A DNA stretch of 64,000 bases, taken from NCBI RefSeq assembly GCF_000981585.1, contig NZ_LN831776.1, positions 5,687,187-5,751,186 on the forward strand, written 5' to 3'. This stretch comes from Paenibacillus riograndensis SBR5 (lineage in GTDB: Bacteria > Bacillota > Bacilli > Paenibacillales > Paenibacillaceae). Below, one piece after another: positions 34,719 through 42,738 of this stretch. Below the pieces are notes generated by a model. It saw only the letters and a list, made by a program, of their open reading frames with translations, was not told where the DNA came from and ran no database searches. The translations under genes and the position numbers were made by a program. The stretch's first letter is position 1; every line of letters starts with the position of its first letter.

Positions 34719-36656
34719 TCATTTGATGAGTTCCGTATACAGGACCAAAGCTTGATATGGCCGCATTTCATAGATTCCTTCACTGCTGAGCCGGTTCCAG
34801 CCGCCCCGTTCGCTTTCCAGCAGCAGGCTTGTCTGTTTGTGGCCCGGATAGATCAGCTCAGTCCGCAAGGTTTGCTCTTGATCCGGGTTCAAATTAAAAC
34901 AGGCGCTGAACAGTTCATCTTTCAAATAGTATGAGTAAATCAAAATATCGCCCTGTGAGTCGGAAAGATAGAAGTTCGCAGGCTTCAGCAGATTAGCATG
35001 CTGTCTCTTCATCTGCTGCAATTGCTCCAGAAGCGGCAGTAATGTTGATTTACTGGCCCAGTTGATAGCCATGGTATTGAAAAAAGCTTTTGGAATATCC
35101 GCACCGCCGGTATTATCCCCGAGACCGCAATTGAGGGGCTGCTCCTCATAAACTTCCATTCCTGTAGTCAGATAGGGAATCCCGTTCGGCAGGAAATAAT
35201 TGAACACCGTCATCAGCCGGGCCAGTTCTGTTCCGCCACGGCTTGTAATGCGCGGGGTATCCGCCGTCTCCGAGCAGGCAAACACATGTATCTGCAATTC
35301 CGGAAGCTCCCGCAAGTAATCCTGCAAACGTTCGACACGGATATCGGTCATAATATTCCAGCCGCTGCCTAACATCACATTGTATCCGGTTTTTGCCGCT
35401 TCCCGGTGATTGCGGTTGAATAAATCCTCGCTGATCAGAATCGCTGCCGGCTTCATATCTTTGATCATCTTAAACATAGATTGCAGCAAGGGGACCGGGA
35501 GCGTGTGTCCGATATCCACCCGGAAACCATCAATGTTATACGTTTTCAGCTGGAAGCTGGCAGCCTCTATCAGCGTGTCCCATAATTCCTGATTCGGCTC
35601 TTCCCCCGGATAAATATTGCACTTGATCGTATCGAAGAGCACATATGGGGGTTGACCCTCAGGCAAATAAGGCCGGACCAATGGCGAGGGGTCCTTGTAC
35701 AGGCGAAAAAAGGCAATGTCCGTCCAGATCGGCTGAACATCATTAATCCAATCCGAATGGGCGGGAGCCGGCGTTATGCCCATCTCCTGTTCGATCAATG
35801 GCAACAGGGACTCGCCGGACTCAAGCGCGCGTTTTTTGAGGTCGTTCCAGCGGTCCGGGTCCAGTTCATTTGGCGGCAGACGGAACTGATTCAGAAAAGA
35901 TAAGGTATCCTTGCTGCGGTAAATGGTTTCCAGCTTGTCCGGTGTGCACTCTGTGAAGAATTCCAATCCGGCAATATGCGGGGGCTGGAATCCGGGCAGC
36001 GCGTTCAGATCAATCCAATAAAACCAGTCCGGGTGTTCGGCTAATAAAACATTGTCCCGGGCACCCACCCGGGGGATTAAATCCAGCACAACTTTGATAT
36101 CCAGCAGATGGCAGGCCTCGACCAAGGTCGCCAGCTCATCGTGGATGGTCAGGTTCTCCATGCCGTCCAGCAACGGGTCATGTAAATTCTCATCCAAATC
36201 AAACAGGTTGTACACTGCATACGGTGAACCAATATCCCCCTTGAGATTCAAATTGCTGTACCGGGTGACAGGCAGCAGATACAGGATATTGACATTCATT
36301 TTTTTCAGCAAAGGCAGCAGAATCATAAATTTCAGGAATGTTCCGGATTGGATATTCCCGGTATGAGTATAATCCCAGGCCGAGGAATAACGGAGCAAGG
36401 AGCAATAAATGACACTATCATCTAAATCTGCCTGGCCGATATGAGCATAATCAGAAGACAACTCCAGCAAGTACTGCAGATGTTTAACCATAAATCTTGC
36501 CGGTTCAACAAGAATTTCGCCATCCTTGCTATCCAATGTCGATACATAGCCGCACTCGTTCCACAACGCAGGTATCCAGATGGGTGCTGTGTTGTGAAAC
36601 CGGCAGTCTGCAAAATAGTCAAGCATCCGGTTTACTCTATGGTTATGTCTGATCAT
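34719..36656 (-). CDS. GH13-family enzyme resembling GlgE-type maltosyltransferases
   Basis: About 645 aa alpha-amylase-superfamily protein. The nucleophile motif is DGFRVDIGHTLPVP (Asp near 373), the acid/base is in AILISEDLF (Glu near 402), and an early beta-strand motif is KVVLDLIPRVGA near 192. The His-Thr-x-Pro after the nucleophile recalls GlgE (GH13_3), where RVDNPHTKP is found. The third catalytic region, usually NHD, reads CSETADTPR, with an Asp but no preceding His. N-terminal region (about 1-110) is unusual. It is coupled to the signal-less binding protein and an alcohol dehydrogenase gene. ATG at 36656 with GGAG nine bases ahead. Confidence 0.75.
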   Translation of the reverse strand: MIRHNHRVNRMLDYFADCRFHNTAPIWIPALWNECGYVSTLDSKDGEILVEPARFMVKHLQYLLELSSDYAHIGQADLDDSVIYCSLLRYSSAWDYTHTGNIQSGTFLKFMILLPLLKKMNVNILYLLPVTRYSNLNLKGDIGSPYAVYNLFDLDENLHDPLLDGMENLTIHDELATLVEACHLLDIKVVLDLIPRVGARDNVLLAEHPDWFYWIDLNALPGFQPPHIAGLEFFTECTPDKLETIYRSKDTLSFLNQFRLPPNELDPDRWNDLKKRALESGESLLPLIEQEMGITPAPAHSDWINDVQPIWTDIAFFRLYKDPSPLVRPYLPEGQPPYVLFDTIKCNIYPGEEPNQELWDTLIEAASFQLKTYNIDGFRVDIGHTLPVPLLQSMFKMIKDMKPAAILISEDLFNRNHREAAKTGYNVMLGSGWNIMTDIRVERLQDYLRELPELQIHVFACSETADTPRITSRGGTELARLMTVFNYFLPNGIPYLTTGMEVYEEQPLNCGLGDNTGGADIPKAFFNTMAINWASKSTLLPLLEQLQQMKRQHANLLKPANFYLSDSQGDILIYSYYLKDELFSACFNLNPDQEQTLRTELIYPGHKQTSLLLESERGGWNRLSSEGIYEMRPYQALVLYTELIK

Positions 36657-36690
36657 CAAGTAGATCTCCTCTATACAGGATTATTGTTTT

Positions 36691-37767
36691 TCAAAAAACA
36701 AATGCCGATTTCAAAACGGGGGGCTCCGAAGAAACCGCAGAATTCCCGCTGTTCCCCAGCAGCTCCTGAATTGTAGTCTCGAATTGATCCAAACTGTACT
36801 TGCGTGTGATCAGGGAAGCTACCTCCGGAACGTCTTTTGCAAACTGCAGGGCATCCTCAAAGGTGTTCAAATATTCACCGGCCCCCAGCAGCCGCACGGC
36901 GTGCTGAGTATAGTAAGTAGGGGAAATGGTATACTGGTATCGCCCGTTGATCCCGAAGGGAATGATCGTACCGCCGCGCTCCACCCATTGCTCCGCCATC
37001 TCCATCTGTGTCCCCACCGTATCAATGACGAAGTCAAATTTCTTCTCCCCCAGAATGCGGAACACCCGCTCTGCGGTCAGCTCCTCCGGCGGGCAGGCAT
37101 AGTCAGAGATTTGCTGCGCCTTTGCCAGTCGTCCTGCGTTGATTTCTATAGAAACAGTGGTGCATCCCATGCGTTTAGCAACAAATTGACATAATAGCCC
37201 CATTGGTCCGGAACCAAGGATTAATACCGAGTCCCCTGTCTTAACTCTGCCTTCCCGGAAGTTATGGAGAACACAGGCGAGGGGTTCAGTGGCCAATGCC
37301 GCTTCCCAGCTCATCTGCTCAGGTAATTTGTGTAAAAATTTTTCTTCTGAAACGAACCATGGAGCAAAAGTTCCATTTTTATTCAACCCGGCAATCGGCA
37401 TACCTTGTCCATCCGTTCCTGTGCAGAGATGCAGTTTGCCTTGAAGGCAGAACCTGCATTTGCCGCAGCTGTGATTGGGATCAACAACGACTCGGTCGCC
37501 TGCTTTTAAGCTTGTTACATTGCTGCCGGTTTCAATAACAGTACCTACGGCTTCATGACCGCGTATCACTCCGGGAACACCAGGCTCCTTACCTGTGATG
37601 ACTGCCAGATCAGTTCCGCAGATGCCCGTCATCTGGATCTTCACTTTGACATCAGTTGCAAGCGTGATCACCGGGATGTCCTGTTCGGACAGATTCAGCC
37701 TCTGAGAATTCCATACCAACGCCGGCATCTTACGCGATTCTGCACATTCAGCATTTTCTGATTTCAT
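36691..37767 (-). CDS. Zinc-dependent medium-chain dehydrogenase
   Basis: 358 aa MDR-superfamily dehydrogenase, of sorbitol/threonine dehydrogenase type. Catalytic zinc ligands: Cys in GICGTDLA and the Glu in GHEAVGTV. Structural zinc site: CGKCRFCLQGKLHLC (four Cys). Rossmann motif SVLILGSGPMGLLCQ near 178. First gene of a minus-strand run with the GH13 gene. A palindromic operator-like site lies 124 bp upstream. Presumably oxidises a polyol or sugar released by the neighbouring enzyme. Confidence 0.9.
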   Translation of the reverse strand: MKSENAECAESRKMPALVWNSQRLNLSEQDIPVITLATDVKVKIQMTGICGTDLAVITGKEPGVPGVIRGHEAVGTVIETGSNVTSLKAGDRVVVDPNHSCGKCRFCLQGKLHLCTGTDGQGMPIAGLNKNGTFAPWFVSEEKFLHKLPEQMSWEAALATEPLACVLHNFREGRVKTGDSVLILGSGPMGLLCQFVAKRMGCTTVSIEINAGRLAKAQQISDYACPPEELTAERVFRILGEKKFDFVIDTVGTQMEMAEQWVERGGTIIPFGINGRYQYTISPTYYTQHAVRLLGAGEYLNTFEDALQFAKDVPEVASLITRKYSLDQFETTIQELLGNSGNSAVSSEPPVLKSAFVF

Positions 37768-37890
37768 TGCTCCATATCCTTTCTTTTTTCACATCCGCTT
37801 TTCTTTTACATTCCCTTACTTTCTCTTTCTTTTCTTTTCATTTAATTGCAAAACATCTCCTTCAGCTCCGGATAACGAAACCTTTGATTT

Positions 37891-37910
37891 TTGTGCAAAC
37901 GTTTGTGCAA
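37891..37910. promoter_or_regulatory. LacI-type operator candidate upstream of the dehydrogenase-GH13 operon
   Basis: TTGTGCAAACGTTTGTGCAA, with a perfect central palindrome CAAACGTTTG and repeated GTGCAA outer parts. It departs from the CcpA cre consensus in the outer positions and differs from the fructan operators, so a different LacI-family regulator, not in this window, is likely. Confidence 0.55.
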
Positions 37911-38053
37911 TTGCTTTTTTATCCTAGCACACTTTTTTTAAAAAGTAAGGGAAATTTTGTCGAATTTTAGCAATACTCGCATTTTTTACAATCCACCTCA
38001 TAAAATGTGATCCTGTCCTCTTCCTAGGCGGAAGAATTCGGGCCAGCACAACA

Positions 38054-38096
38054 CAAAAAAACGGCTGTGCCGTCCTCCACGGGACAGCGCAGCCGT
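38054..38096 (-). terminator. Intrinsic terminator at the outer end of repeat copy B
   Basis: Minus strand ACGGCTG ... CAGCCGT closing a further imperfect GC-rich stem (TGTCCC/GGAC part), then TTTTTTT. The same sequence, with changes, begins copy C at 50890. It would stop minus-strand transcripts leaving the IS110 element. Confidence 0.65.
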
Positions 38097-38265
38097 CTTT
38101 GTTCTGGCGTTACCTGGAGAACGACTCCCCATGAACCTACGGCAGCTTTTTAAGTGGAAAAAGGTTAACTAATTTGCCGGAGTACCCTATCCTCGGGCAG
38201 ATGAAGTGGAAAAAGGGACACTAATTCAGCCCATTTCGCCATTGGACAAGAAAAGTAGCCCAATT
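38066..38265 (+). repeat. Dispersed repeat copy B, left part (interrupted by IS110)
   Basis: Matches 50890-51090 closely (shared GCCGGAGTACCCTATCCTCG, AAGTGGAAAAAGG twice, GCCCAATT at the end). The similarity stops at GCCCAATT and resumes at 39821 with ATTAAGTTTACTTTTTCC, exactly as in uninterrupted copy C. Confidence 0.85.
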
Positions 38266-38359
38266 TATACGAAAATCACTTTGTCGCTTCACAGCTCGAA
38301 AGTGATTTTTGCTTTAAAGATCCCCTATATCGGAACTTCATTTTTTTATAAAGTGGATA

Positions 38360-39585
38360 TCATGTGGTAGGCGTCAGTTCCACTTGGTAGCCTAGCTTTT
38401 GAAGTTTTTTAATCAGGTAATTTGCGGTCTGCTCGGGGGTGTTCAGATATTCCGTCCCCAGCTCGGTATAGGGGACTTTATCCCGAAGCATCACATACAT
38501 GATTCGGATCATTGCATGGGCTAAAGCGACGATGGCTTTCTGTTTTCCTGCCCGTTTCACGATCCGACTGTACATAGCGGAAAGCCGATTATTCTTGGAC
38601 TTGCTCGCTGCCCAAGCGCACTGGACGAGTACGGCTTTCAGACCTCGGTTCCCGCGTTGGTTCTTTTTACTTTTTTTTTACCGGCGCTCTCATGGTTGGC
38701 TGGACACACCCCGACCCAAGAGGCCAGATGAGCTTCACTTGGAAAAGGAGACACGTCGGTACCCAGTTCCGCCACGATGCTCGCCGCGGCATCCGTGCTC
38801 ACGCCTGGAATGGTATCCAGCAGTTCAATTTCCTTCATGTATGGTTGCACCAGTTCCTCAATTTCAGCTTCCAACGTCTGCATTTCACTCTCCAGATACT
38901 GCAAATGATCCCAATGACGCCGGATCATCTTCCGGTGATGCAGACGTAGTCGGCCGTTCATCGCTTCGACCAGTGAAGGCACCTTCATCTTCAGCCGGGT
39001 ATGCACCAGCTTGCGGACCTCATGCACCTCCAGCACTTCGCCATTCACAATCGAGTCCAGTAGCGCACGACCGGAAACGCCAAAAAGATCGGAGACATAC
39101 GTGGTCAGTTTAATGTTGGCATCTTGTAGAATTTTGTGAATCCGGTTCTTTTCTTGCGTCGCGTTTTGCTTAAGCTTGCGCAGATACCGGGTAAGGTCAC
39201 GCAAATCGCGGATGGGCTCGTCCGGGACAAAGCTTCCCTCAATCAAGCCGCAGCGGTGGAGCTTGGCGATCCACTCGGCATCCTTGACGTCGGTCTTCTT
39301 CCCGGGCATATTGCGGATGCGTTGCGGGTTGGCCAGCGTGATCGTACAGGTGCTTTCTAGAATGTTCCACACGGGTTTCCAAAAGACCCCTGTACTTTCC
39401 ATGGCAATCTCGGTACATCCCTGCTGCTCCAGCCACTCCTGTAATCTCAAAAGCTCGCGGGTCGTGGTTCCAAACGTCTCGATCACGGACTTGGGTTTCT
39501 TCTCCAGGGGGCCACTCAGTAGACAAACCACCACCGTCTCCTGATGAATATCCAACCCAGCACAACGTTCACGAATGGCATCCAT
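38360..39585 (-). pseudogene. IS110-family transposase split by a frameshift at an A9 run
   Basis: DEDD-type recombinase. N-terminal RuvC-like domain: Asp in CAGLDIHQ, Glu in AMESTGVFW, Asp pair in KTDVKDAEWIA. C-terminal transposase_20 domain: ELLDTIPGVSTDAAASIVAEL near 260, then FPSEAHLASWVGVCPANHESAGKKK region. The frame ends at 38638 with RTNAGTEV, but the -1 frame continues as QRGNRGLKAVLVQCAWAAS to 38360. The switch point is nine consecutive A (minus strand, 38671-38679) followed by G. Either a one-base deletion has inactivated the gene or slippage on the A9 run makes the full product. ATG at 39585 has GGAGG eight bases ahead. Confidence 0.85.
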
Positions 39586-39613
39586 ATTCCCTACCTCCAA
39601 GCCAAAAGTATGC

Positions 39614-39745
39614 GTGGATCATGCAACCTTAAGAGATAAAATTTTATACACGTGCTCGTGGCAACACTCGGCGATCCTCGTCGTTGCAGTTGGTCAGATT
39701 AAGTTTCGGGATGTTTCACCAATATTGAATCGACCTCTGATCCAC
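39614..39745 (-). ncRNA. Candidate bridge-RNA region of the IS110 element
   Basis: The non-coding end upstream of the transposase contains an 8-bp inverted repeat GTGGATCA (39614-39621) / TGATCCAC (39738-39745) closing a structured stretch with a further stem GCAAC/GTTGC (39661-39665 / 39683-39687). Inside, ATTAAGTTT (39698-39706) is identical to the right-hand target at the insertion point (39821-39829), so a minus-strand RNA could pair with the target there. TCACCAAT (39716-39723) is 7/8 matched to the complement of the element end ATGGGTGA. IS110-group elements are known to make a guide RNA from this end. The RNA itself is inferred. Confidence 0.5.
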
Positions 39746-39823
39746 AGCACGATTTTACCAAATATACACTCTGACTTCACCTGATTTTCATGACCGACGG
39801 TGGCCGCCAGGCCATGGGTGATT

Positions 39824-40170
39824 AAGTTTACTTTTTCCACTTAAACCTCAGGATTTCTTGATTTTCGGAAAAATAAGTTCCCTTTTTCCAACTAACACCT
39901 GCGAAGAAGCCGGTAAAGACGGATCGCCCTATTCCTTCGCGATCGATCCGCAGCCGTTGCGGACAGGAAAGCCGTTATTGATAGATGATTCGTCAATTCA
40001 GCAGGTTAACGGACTGAGTCCGTAACTGCTGAAAAAGTAAGATTTTTGGCAAAGTAAGGGCTCCTCTGTCCGCTTCAGTCCGTGGGTGGAGCCCTATCCT
40101 CTGCATCGCTTATATCCTGTGAGGCTTCCAAGGTATCACACTTTTTTACACTGTATAGTTTCATATACAA
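39824..40170 (+). repeat. Dispersed repeat copy B, right part
   Basis: Continues copy B after the IS110 insertion: AAGTTTACTTTTTCCACTTAA, CGGTAAAGACGGATCGCCCT and, after a deletion relative to copy C, CCGTAACTGCTGAAAAAG through to CACTGTATAGTTTCATATAC. The remaining stretch to 40306 shows no gene. Confidence 0.8.
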
Positions 40171-40306
40171 ACAAGTGGAAACGGCTACGCCATCCTTATC
40201 AGGAGCCTATGCTTCCGATGCAGCGATACAGAGTATCGCTTTCAGGTACCCGTTTCAGCGAGAAATAGAAGGAACATTTATAGTGTGAAACATATTAATT
40301 CTCCAC

Positions 40307-40331
40307 AAAAAAAACGGTCCTTTCGGACCGT
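40307..40331 (-). terminator. Rho-independent terminator of aldA
   Basis: ACGGTCC-GAAA-GGACCGT on the minus strand, perfect 7-bp stem, followed by TTTTTTT. It lies 35 bp beyond the aldA stop. Confidence 0.9.
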
Positions 40332-40364
40332 ATCGGATAGATTCATTATTCATTTTCCGCAATC

Positions 40365-41810
40365 TCAGTTGACAGATTGATCATACTGCAAATATACCAC
40401 ATGGGTCTGCAGATATTCGTTCAATCCGTGTTTGCCGTCCGCGCCGCCGATGCCGGATTTTCTCCAGCCCGCATGGAAGCCTTGCATCGCTTCAAAGTTC
40501 TCGCGGTTAATATAGGTTTCACCGTATTTGAGACACTTGATGACTTTCATGGCGACGTTCAGATTCCGGGTGTACAGGGAAGAGGTCAGCCCAAACTCAC
40601 TGTCATTGGCAAGTGCAATCGCTTCATCCAGGTTCGAGAAGGATATGACCGGGATGACCGGCCCGAAGATTTCCTCCTGGACGATCTCCATCTCATTGGT
40701 GGCACCGGTAATCACCGTCGGCTCAAAAAAGCTGCCTGCACCCTCCACTTTTTTACCGCCAAGGGCGATTTTGGCTCCCTCCTGTACGGCGCGGTCAACC
40801 TTTTGCTGCACCGACTCTTGGGCTGCCTTATTGATCAGCGGACCCATCTGGATATCCGTGTCTTTCAGCGGATCGCCATACTTCACCGCTTTCATCGCCT
40901 CAACCAGACGGCTGGTGAATTCGTCCTTGATCTTCTCATGCACATAGACCCGCTCCGCACAGTTGCAGACCTGCCCGGTATTAATCACCCGGGAATCCAC
41001 AATCGCTTTGATCGCCAGATCCAGATCGGCGTCGTCCATTACAATGGCCGGTGCCTTGCCGCCAAGCTCCAGACTGACCTTGATGATATTTTCGGCTGCG
41101 GCCTCCATCACCTTTTGTCCGGCTGGTACGCTGCCCGTCAGACTAACCATCCCAACCTTAGGGTTGCTGGCCAATTCATTGCCGACCTCGCCGCCTTTGC
41201 CCGTAACCAGGTTGAACACCCCTTGGGGAAGACCGGCCTTGGCAACAATTTGGGCAAACGCCACTGCATTGTTTGGAGATTCAGCACTGGGCTTGACGAC
41301 AATCGTATTTCCGGTGATCAGCGCCGGCGCCATTTTTCTGGCAATCAAAAAGAATGGAAAATTCCAAGGGAGGATGCCGGTAGTGACCCCAATCGCCCGT
41401 TTGAACACAAAAATATTCTCATTATCCCGGTCACTCTGAACAATCTCACCTTCATACCGGCGTGCCCATTCTGCCATATAGTCCATATAATCCGCTGTAA
41501 AGTTAACCTCGACCGTGGATAGTTCCAGTGTCTTGCCTACCTCTTCGGAGATCAGTCTGGCCAGGCTGTCCGCCTCCGCCCGAATCCCTCCGGCAATGGC
41601 ATGAAGATACTTCCCTCTCTCCACCGCAGGCGTTTCTTCCCAGGCAGTCTGGGCCTTATTCGCTGCATGGATGGCCCGGACCACGTCATTCCTTGTAGCT
41701 TTGGGGACCTGTGAAATGACTTCATCTGTTGCCGGATTGGTGACATCCATCCACTCTTTGCCTTCTGACTCGGTAAACTGGCCGTCGATATACATCAAAT
41801 GTTTTTCCAC
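40365..41810 (-). CDS. aldA: Lactaldehyde/glycolaldehyde-type NAD aldehyde dehydrogenase
   Basis: 481 aa, very close in motif content to E. coli AldA. Cofactor region: GILPWNFPFFLIARKMAPAL near 150-170 and the Rossmann loop SLTGSVPAGQKVMEAA near 225-240. General base Glu in SLELGGKAPA near 252, nucleophile Cys in NTGQVCNCAERVYV near 286. E. coli AldA oxidises L-lactaldehyde to L-lactate. GTG start at 41810 with GGGGGAG five bases ahead. Divergent from lutABC across a 166-bp gap carrying a cre site, which fits a path lactaldehyde to lactate to pyruvate. Confidence 0.88.
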   Translation of the reverse strand: MEKHLMYIDGQFTESEGKEWMDVTNPATDEVISQVPKATRNDVVRAIHAANKAQTAWEETPAVERGKYLHAIAGGIRAEADSLARLISEEVGKTLELSTVEVNFTADYMDYMAEWARRYEGEIVQSDRDNENIFVFKRAIGVTTGILPWNFPFFLIARKMAPALITGNTIVVKPSAESPNNAVAFAQIVAKAGLPQGVFNLVTGKGGEVGNELASNPKVGMVSLTGSVPAGQKVMEAAAENIIKVSLELGGKAPAIVMDDADLDLAIKAIVDSRVINTGQVCNCAERVYVHEKIKDEFTSRLVEAMKAVKYGDPLKDTDIQMGPLINKAAQESVQQKVDRAVQEGAKIALGGKKVEGAGSFFEPTVITGATNEMEIVQEEIFGPVIPVISFSNLDEAIALANDSEFGLTSSLYTRNLNVAMKVIKCLKYGETYINRENFEAMQGFHAGWRKSGIGGADGKHGLNEYLQTHVVYLQYDQSVN

Positions 41811-41855
41811 TGTTTCTCCCCCTTAAGGTAGATCATTCCATTTGCTCTCCCACAG

Positions 41856-41869
41856 TGTAAACGTTATCA
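41856..41869. promoter_or_regulatory. CcpA catabolite-responsive element (cre)
   Basis: TGTAAACGTTATCA agrees with the Bacillus cre consensus TGWNANCGNTNWCA at every fixed position. It lies between the divergent aldA and lutA starts, 46 bp from the aldA start codon, so CcpA would repress one or both in the presence of preferred sugars. Confidence 0.75.
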
Positions 41870-41976
41870 ATATTTTTTGTCAACAAGATTCACATTTATT
41901 ATTTGTTTTTGTGTTGTTTTTTATTGACTTTTTGAGTTAAGCTATTGTTGTGAAGGCTGCGATTGGAGGGATAGGA

Positions 41977-42738
41977 ATGAAAGTCAGTATTTTTTCGACC
42001 TGTGTAGTGGACCTTATGGCCCCGAATGTCGGGATCGCTATGGTTCAGGTTCTCGAAAGGCTGGGCTGTGAAATCGATTTTCCCGCTTCGCAGGTGTGCT
42101 GCGGCCAACCTACCTACAACAGCGGTTATCTGGAAGATTCCAAGCTTGCAATGAAAAATATGATGCGGGCCTTTGAGCATTCCGATTATGTTGTAGGTCC
42201 GTCCGGCTCCTGCATCGCCATGTTCCATGAATACCCGAAAATTTTCAAGGGAGATCCCCAATGGGAGTTGAAAGCGGTTGCGTTAAAGGAGAAAGCGTAT
42301 GAGTTCACACAATTCATCGTCCGGGTGCTCGGCATTACCGATGTGGGTGCAAGTCTGGAGGGTACCGCAACCTACCACCGCTCCTGCCATATGACAAGAC
42401 TGCTGGGCGAAAGGGAAACCCCCTTCCAATTGCTTGAGCAGGTGCAGGGACTGCAAATGGAGCCGCTGAAAAACAGCGATAATTGCTGCGGCTTTGGAGG
42501 AACCTTTTCGGTAAAAATGCCGGACATCTCTGAGCAGATGGTCAATGAAAAATGCGGTTGTATAACCGAAACCGGAGCGGACATCCTGATCAGTGCAGAT
42601 ATGGGCTGCCTGCTGAACATCGGGGGCCGCCTGTCGCGTAAGGGAGAACCCGTAAAAATCATGCACATTGCAGAAGTGCTGAATCATCACAACCCTACTA
42701 AAAAGGAGGAAGCCGGACATGAGCCTGCAAACGGATAA
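41977..42738 (+). CDS. lutA: L-lactate utilisation protein LutA (Fe-S oxidoreductase)
   Basis: About 253 aa. Two CCG-type motifs for cofactor binding: [15 protein letters not shown] near 38-52 and [15 protein letters not shown] near 169-183, as in LutA/GlpC-like heterodisulfide-reductase subunits. Part of the membrane-free LutABC L-lactate oxidase complex that converts L-lactate to pyruvate. The ATG at 41977 (MKVSIFSTC) is preferred over 41950 because GGAGG sits just before it. Its 3' end overlaps the lutB start by 20 bp. Confidence 0.92.
   Translation: MKVSIFSTCVVDLMAPNVGIAMVQVLERLGCEIDFPASQVCCGQPTYNSGYLEDSKLAMKNMMRAFEHSDYVVGPSGSCIAMFHEYPKIFKGDPQWELKAVALKEKAYEFTQFIVRVLGITDVGASLEGTATYHRSCHMTRLLGERETPFQLLEQVQGLQMEPLKNSDNCCGFGGTFSVKMPDISEQMVNEKCGCITETGADILISADMGCLLNIGGRLSRKGEPVKIMHIAEVLNHHNPTKKEEAGHEPANG

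Larger units (their letters stand above)
38266..39823 (-). mobile_element. IS110-family insertion sequence with defined ends
   Basis: Comparison with the empty copy at 50887-51523 (GCCCAATT|AAGTTTAC) defines an insertion of about 1558 bp, with up to three bases (ATT) shared by both junctions, compatible with the short core used by IS110 elements and with the absence of long terminal inverted repeats. The element contains one transposase gene on the minus strand, about 240 nt of non-coding sequence upstream of it and about 94 nt downstream. The downstream end holds an 11-bp hairpin (AAAATCACTTT 38272-38282 / AAAGTGATTTT 38299-38309). Confidence 0.88.

Noticed and set aside
38275..38289. 15-base match ATCACTTTGTCGCTT between the IS110 end and 27387-27401
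   Set aside because: A few 15-base matches are expected by chance in a 64-kb window and there is no similarity beyond it.
39100..39600. Plus-strand frames antisense to the IS110 transposase
   Set aside because: They lack motifs and ribosome sites; the minus frame holds all catalytic motifs.
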